Below, in pieces: positions 50,164-62,293 of a stretch of 64,000 nt of DNA (the first letter of the stretch is position 1; the number at the start of each line of letters is the position of its first letter). The stretch comes from Jiella mangrovi. Lineage in GTDB: Bacteria; Pseudomonadota; Alphaproteobacteria; Rhizobiales; Rhizobiaceae. The stretch lies in the NCBI RefSeq assembly GCF_017815135.1, contig NZ_JAGJCF010000014.1:1-64000 (forward strand). Direction: 5' to 3'. The position numbers and the translations under genes were made by a program. The notes under the pieces were generated by a model that made no database searches, was not told the origin of the DNA, and saw only the letters and a list, made by a program, of their open reading frames with translations.

Positions 50164-50685
50164 TCAGGCCTCGAGGCCGAGCTTTGCAAGGATGGTGCGC
50201 ACCACCTCGTCGGGCGGGGCGATGACGGGCACGCTGAAACCGTCTTCGTCGGCTTCGAGCGGTTGGAAGTCGGCGAATTGCGACTGCAGAAGCGACTTCG
50301 GCATGTAGTGGCCCTTGCGGTGCTCCAGCCGGCTCGACACGATGTCCGGATCGGCTTCGAGCGCCACGAAGCGCACCTTCGCGCCGGCCTGCCGCAAAAT
50401 ATCCCGGTAACTGCGCTTCAGGGCCGAGCATGTGAGCACCGTCGATACGCCGCTTTGCGCCTCGCGCGAGATCCAGTCGCGGATCGAGGCGAGCCAGGGC
50501 GCGCGATCCTCGTCGTTGAGGGGGACGCCCTTGGTCATCTTTTCGATGTTGGCCTTGGGGTGAAACTCGTCGGCCTCGGCGAAGGGCCAACCGAGCCTTG
50601 CTGCGATCAACTCGGCCGTGGTCGACTTGCCGACCCCGGATGGCCCCATGATCACCAGGGCCGTCGGTTGCTCGGCATCGTCCAT
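50164..50685 (-). CDS. gntK: Gluconokinase
   Basis: A 173-residue P-loop kinase making 6-phosphogluconate. The Walker A GPSGVGKST is at residues 14-22, and CSALKRSYRD and HRKGHYMP are family motifs. It is 82 bases upstream of gntP on the same strand. Its product enters the pentose-phosphate or Entner-Doudoroff route. Confidence 0.95.
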   Translation of the reverse strand: MDDAEQPTALVIMGPSGVGKSTTAELIAARLGWPFAEADEFHPKANIEKMTKGVPLNDEDRAPWLASIRDWISREAQSGVSTVLTCSALKRSYRDILRQAGAKVRFVALEADPDIVSSRLEHRKGHYMPKSLLQSQFADFQPLEADEDGFSVPVIAPPDEVVRTILAKLGLEA

Positions 50686-50890
50686 TTTACGTCTCCGTTC
50701 AAACCCTCACGACCCGCCGGCCGGTGAAAACAGCGATGAATATAAGGGCATCATGCTGATTGGAAATGCATTTGCAGATTGTTTCTTTGTCTTTGCGACA
50801 CCAGGGTGACAGCCCTTGAACCCGGATGGGCAGGGACGTTACCGCGATCGGGTAGTGGCGCGGCGCAGCGAATGCCGTGCCGTCGCGGCC

Positions 50891-52726
50891 TCAGTCAACC
50901 TGACGGACGGCGCCCTTGGCGGCGCTGGTCGTCAGCGCCGCATAGGCCTTCAGCGCCTGGGTCACCTTGCGCGGGCGCGCCTCGGCGGGTTTCCAGCCTT
51001 TCGCCTCCTGCGCTTCGCGCCGGCGGGCGATCTCGGCGTCGTCGACGGCGAGGTGGATCTTGCGGTTCGGAATGTCGATCTCGATGGTGTCGCCTTCCTC
51101 GACGAGGCCGATCGTGCCGCCCTCGGCCGCTTCCGGCGAGACGTGGCCGATGGACAGGCCCGAAGAGCCGCCGGAAAAGCGCCCGTCGGTGACGAGAGCG
51201 CAGTCCTTGCCGAGGCCCTTCGATTTCAGATAGCTCGTCGGATAGAGCATTTCCTGCATGCCGGGGCCGCCGCGCGGGCCTTCGTAGCGGATCAGAACGA
51301 TGTCGCCGGGCTTCACCTGATTGGACAGGATCGCCTTCACCGACGCGTCCTGGCTCTCGAAGATGCGGGCGGGGCCGGAGAAGGTGAGGATCGAGGCATC
51401 GACGCCGGCGGTCTTCACGATGCAGCCCTCTTCGGCGAGATTGCCGTAGAGAACGGCAAGGCCGCCGTCCTTCGAGAAGGCATGCTCGGCATTGCGGATG
51501 GCGCCAGCCTCCCGGTCGAGATCGAGATCGTCCCAGCGCCGCTCCTGGCTGAAGGCGGTCTGGGTCGGCACGCCGCCGGGCGCGGCGCGGTAGAAATCGT
51601 GGACGGTGGTGCTTTGCGTGCGCATGACGTCCCAGCGGTCCAGCGCGTCGGCGAGGCTCTCGGCATGGACCGAGCCGACCGTCGTGTCGAGCAGCCCGGC
51701 GCGGTCGAGCTCGCCGAGGATCGCCATGATGCCGCCGGCCCGGTGGACGTCCTCCATGTGGACGTTGCCGACGGCCGGCGCGACCTTGCACAGGACGGGA
51801 ACGCGGCGCGACAGACGGTCGATGTCGGCCATGGTGAAATCGACCTCGCCCTCATGGGCGGCGGCCAGAAGATGCAGCACCGTGTTGGTCGAGCCGCCCA
51901 TGGCGATGTCGAGGGTCATGGCGTTCTCGAAGGCGGCGAAGCTGGCGATCGAACGCGGCAGGACGGAATGATCGTCCTCTTCGTAATGGCGGCGGGCGAG
52001 GTCGACGATCAGATGCCCGGCCTCGACGAAGAGGCGGCGGCGGTCGGCATGGGTGGCGAGCGTCGAGCCGTTGCCGGGCAGCGACAGGCCGAGCGCCTCC
52101 GTCAGGCAGTTCATCGAATTAGCCGTGAACATGCCCGAGCAGGAGCCGCAGGTCGGGCAGGCGGAGCGCTCGATCGTCGCGACGTCCTCGTCCGAGATCC
52201 GGTCGTCGGCGGCGGCGACCATGGCGTCGACGAGGTCGAGCGCCTTCTTCTCGCCGGTGGAGAGGATCACCTTGCCGGCCTCCATCGGCCCGCCCGAGAC
52301 GAAGACGACGGGGATGTTGAGGCGCAAGGCCGCCATCAGCATGCCGGGCGTGATCTTGTCGCAATTGGAGATGCAGACCATGGCGTCGGCGCAATGGGCG
52401 TTGACCATGTATTCGACCGAGTCGGCGATGAGCTCGCGCGACGGCAGCGAATAGAGCATGCCGTCATGGCCCATGGCGATCCCGTCATCGACAGCGATGG
52501 TGTTGAACTCCTTGGCGACGCCGCCGGCCTGTTCGATCTCGCGGGCGACCAGCTGGCCGAGGTCCTTCAGATGGACGTGCCCGGGCACGAACTGGGTGAA
52601 GGAATTGACCACGGCGATGATCGGCTTGCCGAAATCGCCGTCCTTCATGCCGGTGGCGCGCCACAGGCCGCGCGCGCCGGCCATGTTGCGGCCGTGGGTG
52701 GTGGTGCGAGAGCGATAGGCGGGCAT
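50891..52726 (-). CDS. ilvD: Dihydroxy-acid dehydratase
   Basis: A 611-residue Fe-S enzyme of branched-chain amino-acid synthesis. Cys122 (CISNCDK) and Cys190, Cys193, Cys196 (CPTCGSC) mark the cluster region; the start [20 protein letters not shown] is nearly that of E. coli IlvD. This sequence and [10 protein letters not shown] distinguish it from 6-phosphogluconate dehydratase Edd despite the neighbouring gntK. ATG 52726 follows GGAGGA. Confidence 0.96.
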   Translation of the reverse strand: MPAYRSRTTTHGRNMAGARGLWRATGMKDGDFGKPIIAVVNSFTQFVPGHVHLKDLGQLVAREIEQAGGVAKEFNTIAVDDGIAMGHDGMLYSLPSRELIADSVEYMVNAHCADAMVCISNCDKITPGMLMAALRLNIPVVFVSGGPMEAGKVILSTGEKKALDLVDAMVAAADDRISDEDVATIERSACPTCGSCSGMFTANSMNCLTEALGLSLPGNGSTLATHADRRRLFVEAGHLIVDLARRHYEEDDHSVLPRSIASFAAFENAMTLDIAMGGSTNTVLHLLAAAHEGEVDFTMADIDRLSRRVPVLCKVAPAVGNVHMEDVHRAGGIMAILGELDRAGLLDTTVGSVHAESLADALDRWDVMRTQSTTVHDFYRAAPGGVPTQTAFSQERRWDDLDLDREAGAIRNAEHAFSKDGGLAVLYGNLAEEGCIVKTAGVDASILTFSGPARIFESQDASVKAILSNQVKPGDIVLIRYEGPRGGPGMQEMLYPTSYLKSKGLGKDCALVTDGRFSGGSSGLSIGHVSPEAAEGGTIGLVEEGDTIEIDIPNRKIHLAVDDAEIARRREAQEAKGWKPAEARPRKVTQALKAYAALTTSAAKGAVRQVD

Positions 52727-52895
52727 GGCGGTTCCTCCGGACGTCTTGTCGATTTGTTTGCTGCCTTGCGGATATATCCGATCGCCCGGCGTTCCAACTC
52801 GCCAGGCGAAAAAACCTGACGGCGAGCGAGGGAAAGGCCCGAACGCAAACGGCGGGCGGCGTGTCTGCGCCATCCCGCCGTCAGTTTCGCATCAC

Positions 52896-52919
52896 GCCGG
52901 TCGGGCGATCCCGACAGGC
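52896..52919. terminator. Stem-loop beyond the secA stop
   Basis: GCCGGTCGGG (52896-52905) pairs with CCCGACAGGC (52910-52919) around CGAT, with one mismatch. No T-run follows on the minus strand, so it may be a stability or rho-assisted site. Confidence 0.4.
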
Positions 52920-52924
52920 CGCCT

Positions 52925-55645
<2,721 letters not shown>

Positions 55646-55926
55646 GAAAGGGTCCTTCCAAATACTTATGTGAGAGGCGACGACAGCGTTTGACCGTCGG
55701 CCTTGGCCGCCGTCCCGGTCGATCGTGGCGATGTCGGGAGCCTGCAATCTCAGCGGAAGGCGGCTGGACTTTCAGTTGGCGCGAGAGATAAGAGGGGGCA
55801 AATCCGATGTCAACGGCGCCGGAGCACCGGCGTTGCGGAAGGCGGCCGGAACCGCCGGGAATTGAGCGGCATGCCGAGCCTCGGTAAACCCCGTTTGGTC
55901 AGATGCCCGTGGAAGGAAACCACCTG
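55646..55926. other. Divergent promoter region secA/ppiC
   Basis: 281 bases between divergent secA and ppiC. No gene is supported; it must hold both promoters. AT-richer sequence lies at 55655-55680 and 55785-55815. No operator is recognised. Confidence 0.4.
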
Positions 55927-56817
55927 ATGGTCAGAAATCTCGCTGTCCTGCTTTCGGCAGGCGCTCTCATCGCCGTAAGCCTTGCCGGCCCGGCCGCTGC
56001 GGCCGACGACACGGTGATTGCCAAGATCGGCAAGACCGAGGTCACCGAGGCCGAGCTGAAGGCCGCGGAGGCCGAGCTCGGCCCGCAGTTCAAGCAGATG
56101 GCGCCCGATCGCCGGCGCTTCGCCGTGCTTTCGGCGCTGATCGACATCAAGGCTCTGGCGGCCGAGGCCGAGAAGGCCAAGCTCCAGGACGATCCCGAGG
56201 TTTCCGCGCAGCTCGAATTCGAGCGCGACCGGACCCTTCACAATGCCTATTTCGCCAAGAAGGGCGTTGCGGAGGTCTCCGACAAGGAGCTGAAGGCGCG
56301 CTACGACAAGGAGATCGCGGCAATGCCGCCGCGCAAGGAAGTCCATGCGCGGCACATTCTCCTGAAGACCAAGGAAGAGGCCGAGGCGGTCATCAAGGCG
56401 CTGAACGACGGCGCCGATTTCGACAAGCTCGCCAAGGAAAAGTCCACCGGCCCGTCCGGCCCCGACGGCGGCGATCTCGGATTCTTCAGCCAGGGCCAGA
56501 TGGTCCCGGCCTTCGAGAAGGCGGCTTTCGCGCTGAAGCCCGGCGAATACACCAAGGAGCCGGTGCAGACCCAGTTCGGCTGGCATGTGATCGAAGTCGT
56601 CGAGACCCGCGACGCGCCGGCGCCGACCTTCGATCAGGTCAAGGACCAGCTGAAGCAGCTCGTCCTGCGTGAAAAATACATGGCGATGGTCGGCAAGGCA
56701 CGGCAGGATCTCGGCGTCGAATATGTCGACCCGAAGATGAAGAGCCAGGTCGAGGCGATCGAGAAGGAAATCGAGAACGGCGCCCCGGCCGAAGGGTCCG
56801 CAAACACCGCGAACTGA
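55927..56817 (+). CDS. Periplasmic parvulin-type peptidyl-prolyl isomerase
   Basis: A 296-residue exported PpiC/SurA-like chaperone. Signal peptide ends AAAADD (about residue 23); helical N-terminal part (to residue 140), then the parvulin domain (VHARHILLKTKEEAEAV, then GGDLGFFSQGQMVPAFE, then TQFGWHVIEV). ATG 55927 has AGGAA nine bases upstream. Located beside secA, the secretion motor, it probably folds exported proteins. Confidence 0.93.
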   Translation: MVRNLAVLLSAGALIAVSLAGPAAAADDTVIAKIGKTEVTEAELKAAEAELGPQFKQMAPDRRRFAVLSALIDIKALAAEAEKAKLQDDPEVSAQLEFERDRTLHNAYFAKKGVAEVSDKELKARYDKEIAAMPPRKEVHARHILLKTKEEAEAVIKALNDGADFDKLAKEKSTGPSGPDGGDLGFFSQGQMVPAFEKAAFALKPGEYTKEPVQTQFGWHVIEVVETRDAPAPTFDQVKDQLKQLVLREKYMAMVGKARQDLGVEYVDPKMKSQVEAIEKEIENGAPAEGSANTAN

Positions 56818-56910
56818 CGTGAGACGCGGCCGGGAGCGATGCGCTGCCCGGCCGCCTTTGCGATCCCCAGCCCGCCCGTCTTTTCGCGTCGCTTCGAGAA
56901 AGCCATCGAG

Positions 56911-58152
56911 ATGTCCGTTCCCGTCTCCCCGCTCGCACCGCCGGCACTCGCCGCATTGCCCGAAATTGCGGGCGTTCGGATCGCCACCGCCGAAGCCGGC
57001 ATCAAGTACAAGAACCGCACCGATCTCCTGATGATGGTGTTCGACCGGCCAGCTGCCGTGGCCGGTGTCTTCACCCGGTCGAAATGCCCATCGGCGCCGG
57101 TCGATCTGTGCCGGGACAATCTCGCCCAGGGCTTCGCCCGCGCGCTCGTCGTCAATTCCGGCAATGCCAACGCCTTTACCGGCCGCCGCGGCCGCGAGGC
57201 GACGGCGCTGACCGCCGAAGCGGCGGCGAAGGCGGCGGGATGCGAGCCTTCCGAGGTGTTCCTCGCCTCGACGGGCGTCATCGGCGAGCCGCTCGACGCG
57301 GCCCGTTTCGCCCCGCTCCTCGAAGGGCTGGTGACGAGCGCCGGCGCCGATCGCTGGCGCGAGGCCGCCGAGGCGATCATGACCACCGACACCTATCCCA
57401 AGCTCGCGACGCGCAGCGTCTCGATCGACGGCTGCGCGGTGACGATCAACGGCATCGCCAAGGGCGCCGGCATGATCGCGCCGGACATGGCGACGATGCT
57501 GTCCTTCCTCGCCACCGACGCTGCGATCGCCGCGCCGGCGCTCCAGGCCATGCTGAAGGAGGCCGTCGAGCCGAGCTTCAATTCCGTCACGGTCGACAGC
57601 GACACGTCCACCTCCGATACGCTTCTGCTTTTCGCTACGGGCTCGGCTGCGGCACGCGGCTGCCCGGCGATCGACGATCCGAAGGACCCGCGCCTTGGCG
57701 AATTTCGCCAGGCGCTCGCCTCGCTGCTTCTCGATCTCGCCCGGCAGGTGGCGCGGGACGGCGAGGGCGCGCGCAAGGAAATCCAGGTGACGGTGCAAGG
57801 CGCGACGAGCGATCAGGCCGCCAAGCGCATCGCCCTGTCGATCGCCAATTCGCCGCTGGTCAAGACCGCGGTGGCAGGCGAGGACGCCAATTGGGGCCGG
57901 GTCGTCATGGCCGTCGGCAAGGCCGGCGAAGAGGCCGACCGGGACCGGCTGGCGATCCATTTCGGCGACATCCGCGTCGCCGTCGGCGGTGAACGCGACC
58001 CCGACTATTCCGAGGCCGCCGCTTCGCAGGTCATGCGCCGGCCGGAGATTCCGATCACGGTCGAGCTCGGCCTCGGAAATGGCCGCTGGACGGTCTATAG
58101 CTGCGATCTCACCAAGGAGTATGTCGCGATCAATGGCGATTACCGAAGCTGA
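56911..58152 (+). CDS. argJ: Bifunctional ornithine acetyltransferase / N-acetylglutamate synthase
   Basis: A 413-residue self-cleaving enzyme of the cyclic arginine pathway. The autocleavage motif [14 protein letters not shown] carries the nucleophilic Thr; the C-terminal region [15 protein letters not shown] matches the family. ATG 56911 (MSVPVSPL) gives the usual length; a longer frame to 56839 is unrelated. Its 3' end overlaps the downstream acetyltransferase by 20 bases. Confidence 0.95.
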   Translation: MSVPVSPLAPPALAALPEIAGVRIATAEAGIKYKNRTDLLMMVFDRPAAVAGVFTRSKCPSAPVDLCRDNLAQGFARALVVNSGNANAFTGRRGREATALTAEAAAKAAGCEPSEVFLASTGVIGEPLDAARFAPLLEGLVTSAGADRWREAAEAIMTTDTYPKLATRSVSIDGCAVTINGIAKGAGMIAPDMATMLSFLATDAAIAAPALQAMLKEAVEPSFNSVTVDSDTSTSDTLLLFATGSAAARGCPAIDDPKDPRLGEFRQALASLLLDLARQVARDGEGARKEIQVTVQGATSDQAAKRIALSIANSPLVKTAVAGEDANWGRVVMAVGKAGEEADRDRLAIHFGDIRVAVGGERDPDYSEAAASQVMRRPEIPITVELGLGNGRWTVYSCDLTKEYVAINGDYRS

Positions 58153-58921
58153 GAAAATGCGCCAGTTCGCCGTCGTCAGGCGGCTCGAGGCGGCTGGCTT
58201 CCGGGCCTGGCCGGCGACGCGGACGGCTTTCGACGGGACCTGGGCGGTGCGTCTCACCCGGTCGTTTCCGGCCAAGCGGCTGAACTCGATCAACCCGCTC
58301 GATCCCTCCGACACGACCGATATCCCTGACCGACTGGCGAGGGCCCGCAGGACCTTCGCCGAGGCCGGGCGGACGGTGATCGTGCGCCAGTCGCCGCTCG
58401 CGCCACCGGCCCTCGTCGAACATCTCGACCGGGAAGGCTGGCAGCGTTTCGACGAATCGATCGTCATGACCGGCGATCTTGCAAAGGTCGATTACGAAGG
58501 GTCGGTCGAGCGGATCCCGATCCGCGATGCCGCCCGCTATCTCGAGGCGAGCCTTGCCGTCCATGGCCGGCCCGCTTCGCTGCGCTCGGGGCTTGCCGAG
58601 ATTCTCGATGCGATCCGCCCGCCCTGCGGCATGTTCGTGCGCGAGAACGGGACCGGGCGGCCGGTCGCCGTGGCGCTGGCGATCCAAGACAACGACCTTT
58701 GCGGCCTTCTCGACGTCGCCGTGGCGCCCGAGTGTCAGCGGCAGGGCATCGGGCTCGATCTCGTCAAGACGGCGCTGCGCTATTCCAAGCACAAGGGGGC
58801 GAAAACCGGCTGGGTTCAGGTCGAGGCCGACAATGCCGCCGGCTGTGCCCTTTACGGAAAGCTCGGCTTCAAGGAAGCCTATCGCTACATCTACCGGGCG
58901 CCGCCGGGGGAACGGCCGTGA
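58133..58921 (+). CDS. GNAT family N-acetyltransferase
   Basis: A 262-residue protein with a C-terminal GNAT fold: the acetyl-CoA loop [21 protein letters not shown] (about residues 200-218) and [15 protein letters not shown]. The N-terminal half is variable. Start MAITEAEKM at 58133 overlaps the argJ end and has AAGGAG 13 bases upstream; MRQF at 58157 is an alternative. Substrate unknown. The argJ-GNAT-mutT order is common in Rhizobiales. Confidence 0.88.
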   Translation: MAITEAEKMRQFAVVRRLEAAGFRAWPATRTAFDGTWAVRLTRSFPAKRLNSINPLDPSDTTDIPDRLARARRTFAEAGRTVIVRQSPLAPPALVEHLDREGWQRFDESIVMTGDLAKVDYEGSVERIPIRDAARYLEASLAVHGRPASLRSGLAEILDAIRPPCGMFVRENGTGRPVAVALAIQDNDLCGLLDVAVAPECQRQGIGLDLVKTALRYSKHKGAKTGWVQVEADNAAGCALYGKLGFKEAYRYIYRAPPGERP

Positions 58922-59343
58922 GCGGGCAAGTACGGCGGTTGCTTCTGGTCGTCGCCTGCGCGCTCATCGACGCCGACGGCCGGGTGCTGATCGCCGAGCG
59001 CCCGAAGGGCAAGTCGCTGGCCGGGCTCTGGGAGTTTCCCGGCGGCAAGGTCGAGCCGGGCGAGGCGCCCGAGGCGGCGCTGATCCGCGAGCTTGCCGAG
59101 GAACTCGGCATCGTCACGCAGGTCGCCTGTCTCGCGCCTTTGACCTTCGCCAGCCACGCCTATGACGAGTTTCATCTCCTGATGCCGCTCTATGTCTGTC
59201 GCAGATATGAGGGAACGCCCGCCTCGCGCGAGGGGCAGGCGCTGAAATGGGTGCGGCCGAAGGCGCTGCGCGATTATCCGATGCCGCCGGCGGACGCTCC
59301 CCTCATCGCCCATCTCGTCGATCTTCTCGAACCGCCGAGATGA
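58918..59343 (+). CDS. mutT: Nudix hydrolase MutT (8-oxo-dGTP diphosphatase)
   Basis: A 141-residue Nudix protein with a complete Nudix box beginning GGKVEPGEAPEAALIRE and continuing LAEELGI. It probably removes oxidised dGTP. The start is GTG 58918, which overlaps the GNAT stop as GTGA, with GGGGGAA six bases upstream, so translation is coupled. Confidence 0.93.
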   Translation: MSGQVRRLLLVVACALIDADGRVLIAERPKGKSLAGLWEFPGGKVEPGEAPEAALIRELAEELGIVTQVACLAPLTFASHAYDEFHLLMPLYVCRRYEGTPASREGQALKWVRPKALRDYPMPPADAPLIAHLVDLLEPPR

Positions 59344-59457
59344 CGTATCGGAAAGCCGGATGGTCGCGAGCCCATTTGGGCAACCGCAAGCAATCATCGG
59401 CTCGAACATTACGGAAAAATTACTGTTTCGTCTGATTTCCGCAGAAGAAACGTCGCC

Positions 59458-59472
59458 TTAATCGTCTGTTCA
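59458..59472 (+). promoter_or_regulatory. CtrA-like site upstream of the pilin pair
   Basis: TTAATCGTCTGTTCA matches the CtrA consensus TTAA-N7-TTAA at seven of eight defined positions. CtrA activates pilA in Caulobacter. It lies 46 bases upstream of the first gene. One half-site mismatch keeps it tentative. Confidence 0.4.
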
Positions 59473-59518
59473 GCCTCTTTGGGCAAACTGCGAGGGGCGG
59501 AATTTTCGGGGTGAGACG

Positions 59519-59845
59519 ATGGACGCGGGTGACGGCTTTCGGGCGGCGGACGAGTATGACGGGAGCCTGCCGGCTCGCTATGCTGCGCGCTCTGCCGGGC
59601 CGCTCCTGCGCGGTGTCGCCCTCATGGCGGGGATCATCGCCGTTGCGGCGCTGGTCGCCGTGCCCATCGCCGATCGCAGCACCACCAGCCGCTTCGCTTC
59701 CAGTGGCGCCGGCATCGACATGATGGCGACCGGCTCGATCGGTGCCCCGGATCGCGAATATACGATCCGCCGCAGCGTCCTTCAGGCGCCCGGCAGCCCG
59801 CCTTGCATTCTGTTCGGCAACGGGACCAGCCGGGGGGGATGCTGA
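59519..59845 (+). CDS. Small membrane protein linked to Flp pilin
   Basis: A 108-residue protein with one predicted helix (residues 27-53) and a C-terminal half (YTIRRSVLQAPGSPPCILFG) ending GGC. Its stop overlaps the pilin ATG as TGATG, so the two are coupled. No known family is recognised; a role in pilin export or assembly is inferred from coupling. Confidence 0.65.
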   Translation: MDAGDGFRAADEYDGSLPARYAARSAGPLLRGVALMAGIIAVAALVAVPIADRSTTSRFASSGAGIDMMATGSIGAPDREYTIRRSVLQAPGSPPCILFGNGTSRGGC

Positions 59846-60045
59846 TGGAACCCCTGATCATGCAGGTCGGCACGGCGGCCGCTCCGCGATTTCGCCGCTT
59901 CTGTCGCTGCGAGACTGGCTCGACGGCGATCGAATATGCCCTGATCGGCGTCGTCATGGCCGTCGCCATCCTCGGCGCCTACACTGTCCTCAAGGAACCC
60001 CTCGAGACGCTGTTCACCCATATCGGCAATTCGATGGGCGTTTAG
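59845..60045 (+). CDS. Flp/Fap-type pilin of the Tad pilus
   Basis: A 66-residue prepilin: basic N-terminus, then ETGSTAIEYALIGVVMAVAI, which contains the Flp glutamate motif and hydrophobic segment. Prepilin peptidase would cut before the hydrophobic helix. It is probably the structural subunit for the Tad pilus at 29-37 kb, 22 kb away. ATG 59845 overlaps the preceding stop; ATG 59860 is an alternative. Confidence 0.87.
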   Translation: MEPLIMQVGTAAAPRFRRFCRCETGSTAIEYALIGVVMAVAILGAYTVLKEPLETLFTHIGNSMGV

Positions 60046-60064
60046 CGCGCCCCCGCGTCGTCTT

Positions 60065-60117
60065 GGACGCAGGAAAGACGCTCGAAGTATTGAAGCGCTG
60101 CCTCGTTGGAAAAAGCG
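60065..60117 (-). repeat. Degenerate copy of the dispersed palindromic repeat
   Basis: GGACGCAGGAAAGACGCTC followed by TATTGAA resembles the reverse complement of the core of copies 1 and 2 (GGACGCA, A-run, GACGCTC). The similarity is partial and best confirmed by alignment. Confidence 0.4.
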
Positions 60118-60124
60118 ACCGGGG

Positions 60125-61024
60125 TCAGCTGAGATCCGACGACCGGTCGTTCAGCACCGAGGCGAGTCTTGCCTTGGCGCTGCCGGGTTTGAGCGGCTTC
60201 TGCTGGCTTTCATGTGGCGCCCAGCCCGACAGATAGAGGACGTCGAAGCTCGCCCGGATGCGGCCGTCGGGATCGGAAAAGCGTTCCGCATAGATCTCCG
60301 CCGCGCGCAGGAAGAACCGCCGCCCCACCGGCCGGCGCGAACGCTCGGTCGAAATGTTGGCCGCCCCCATCGCCCGGAGGTCGCGGGCGAGTGCGAAAAG
60401 ATTGTCGTAGCGCACCGTCAGCCGGTCGAAGTCGCCGACGGGCAGGGCAAACCCCGTGCGCTGCAGGAGCGCGCCGGCCTCGCGCAGCTCGGTGAACGGG
60501 CCGACCCGCGGCGACACGCCGCCGAAGATCTCGCTCTCGGCATGAAGCAGCGCGGTGCGCAGCTCGAACAGCGTCTCGCCGCCGAGAAAGGCGGCGAGAA
60601 AGAGCCCGTCCGGCCGCAGCGCCCGGCGGATCTGCGCGAGCATTCCCGGCACGTCGTTGACGAACTGCATCGCAAGGCAGGAGGTCACGAGATCGACGCT
60701 CTCGGGCGCAAGCGGCAGGAATTCCTCGTCCGCGACCACAGCGTCCGGATCATCACCCAGAAGGAACGGCAGGCGCTCCGTTCTGACGACCCTTTCGCAG
60801 CGCTCGCTGCTTTTCATCCGCGCGGCCATTTCGCCGAAATAACCGCCGAGATCGACCGCGACGGGAAACCGCCGCTCGACGACGGCGAGGCGGTCGGACA
60901 GTTCCTCGGCGACGGCTTTCATCAGAAAATCGATACCCGGCTCGACATCGCCTCCCAGCCACCGGCGGCGGCGCTGGTCCAGGAGGGTCCGGTCGAACGG
61001 GGTCGCTTTGAGAAGTTCGGACAT
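60125..61024 (-). CDS. SAM-dependent methyltransferase (BioC/NDUFAF5-like)
   Basis: A 299-residue class I methyltransferase. AVDLGGYFGEMAARM is motif I (about residue 57), and LAPESVDLVTSCLAMQFVND matches the post-I region. The N-terminal FDRTLLDQRRRR and the later SPRVGPFTELREAGALL resemble the NDUFAF5/BioC-like group, which in mitochondria acts in complex I assembly. Bacterial substrate unknown. It diverges from comF; start 61024 or 61054. Confidence 0.85.
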   Translation of the reverse strand: MSELLKATPFDRTLLDQRRRRWLGGDVEPGIDFLMKAVAEELSDRLAVVERRFPVAVDLGGYFGEMAARMKSSERCERVVRTERLPFLLGDDPDAVVADEEFLPLAPESVDLVTSCLAMQFVNDVPGMLAQIRRALRPDGLFLAAFLGGETLFELRTALLHAESEIFGGVSPRVGPFTELREAGALLQRTGFALPVGDFDRLTVRYDNLFALARDLRAMGAANISTERSRRPVGRRFFLRAAEIYAERFSDPDGRIRASFDVLYLSGWAPHESQQKPLKPGSAKARLASVLNDRSSDLS

Positions 61025-61177
61025 GCGCTTACGATCCGCTCTTTCTGATGCCATCTTGACGTGGATAGCTGTCTGCAGGTGGAATGTCGTCAAGGCAAGG
61101 CAGGGAGGACGCGTGGCAAGGAGTGGCCGCGCCCGGCGGCGATGAGGATCGACCGCCGCGCCAGTGGATCGAAAACG

Positions 61178-61939
61178 ATGCACCTCTTCAAGCGCGGAAG
61201 GGAAGCGCTGACCAATTCCCTCGGCCGCTTCCTGTTTCCGGCGGTCTGCGCCGGTTGCCAGAGCGCGGTGACGCGGGCCGGCAGCGTCTGCCCGAGCTGC
61301 TGGGCGAAGCTGCGCTTCATCGAGCGGCCGTTCTGCGAAGTGCTCGGGCTGCCGTTCTCCTATGATCTGGGCAAGGGCTTTCTGTCGGCCGAGGCGATCG
61401 CCGAGCCGCCGCCCTTCGCAAGGCTGAGGGCTGCCGTCCTTTATCAGGATCTCGCCGCTCAGCTGGTGACCGCCCTGAAATATGGCGACCGCACCGACCT
61501 CGTGCCCCTGATGGCCGGGTGGATGCGCCGTGCCGGCAGCGAGCTGATCGCCGACGCGGAGGTGATCGTGCCGGTGCCGCTTCATGCCGGCCGGCTGTGG
61601 CGGCGGCGGTTCAACCAGTCCGCCGAGCTCGGCCGTCACGTCGCCCGCCATTCCGGCATCGCCTTCGCGCCGCTGGCCCTAAAGCGCATCAAGGCGACGC
61701 GGACCCAGGTCGGCCTTGGCCAGAAGCAGCGCCAGGACAACGTGCGCGGCGCCTTCCGCGTCGCCGATCCGCGGCGCTTCGAGATCGAGGGACGGCGGGT
61801 GCTGTTGATCGACGACGTCTATACCACCGGGGCGACGGCCGCGAGCGCGGTGAGGGCGCTGAAGCGGGCCGGTGCCCTGGATGTCGACGTTCTCGTCTTT
61901 GCACGTGTCGGCTCCGGCCTTGCTAGCGGACCGGCCTGA
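61178..61939 (+). CDS. comF: ComF family phosphoribosyltransferase-like protein
   Basis: A 253-residue ComF protein: N-terminal zinc ribbon (CAGCQSA... and CPSC) and C-terminal phosphoribosyltransferase fold with VLLIDDVYTTGATAASA. ComF in naturally competent bacteria helps DNA uptake; elsewhere its role is unclear. ATG 61178 (MHLFKRGREAL) has GGATCG upstream; ATG 61142 is an alternative. Confidence 0.9.
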   Translation: MHLFKRGREALTNSLGRFLFPAVCAGCQSAVTRAGSVCPSCWAKLRFIERPFCEVLGLPFSYDLGKGFLSAEAIAEPPPFARLRAAVLYQDLAAQLVTALKYGDRTDLVPLMAGWMRRAGSELIADAEVIVPVPLHAGRLWRRRFNQSAELGRHVARHSGIAFAPLALKRIKATRTQVGLGQKQRQDNVRGAFRVADPRRFEIEGRRVLLIDDVYTTGATAASAVRALKRAGALDVDVLVFARVGSGLASGPA

Positions 61940-61984
61940 GGCCATATCGGTCGCAACGATCTTTTCATGGACGAGGTGTGGCCG

Positions 61985-62242
61985 ATGGCCGAAGTGACGA
62001 TCTATACGCGGCAGTTCTGCGGCTTCTGCGCGCGGGCAAAGCAGCTTCTGGAAGAAAAAGGCGTCGCCTTCGAGGAGAAGGACGCGACCTCGTCGCCGGA
62101 CCTGCGCGCCGAGATGCGCGAACGGGCGAATGGCGGATCGACCTTCCCGCAGATCTTCGTTGGCGAGACCCATGTCGGCGGTTGCGACGACCTATTTGCC
62201 CTCGATCGGGCCGGCAAGCTCGATCCGCTGCTGTCGGTCTGA
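61985..62242 (+). CDS. grxC: Glutaredoxin 3
   Basis: An 85-residue dithiol glutaredoxin with active site CGFC at residues 12-15 (usual CPYC) and the glutathione-binding TFP and GGCDD motifs. Reduces disulfides with glutathione. ATG 61985 gives normal length; an upstream ATG 61967 adds six residues. Confidence 0.94.
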   Translation: MAEVTIYTRQFCGFCARAKQLLEEKGVAFEEKDATSSPDLRAEMRERANGGSTFPQIFVGETHVGGCDDLFALDRAGKLDPLLSV

Positions 62243-62293
62243 TATCGGTCTGACGGTTCCAGTATTTTCTCGGATCAACCCGGAGACCAGACA

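Noticed and set aside
50164-52726. Calling the gene next to gntK a phosphogluconate dehydratase (edd)
   Set aside because: The N-terminus and motifs match IlvD closely, including [13 protein letters not shown] and [10 protein letters not shown], not Edd.
50816-52819. Long plus-strand frame (667 codons) over ilvD
   Set aside because: ilvD on the minus strand has complete motifs; the antisense frame has none.
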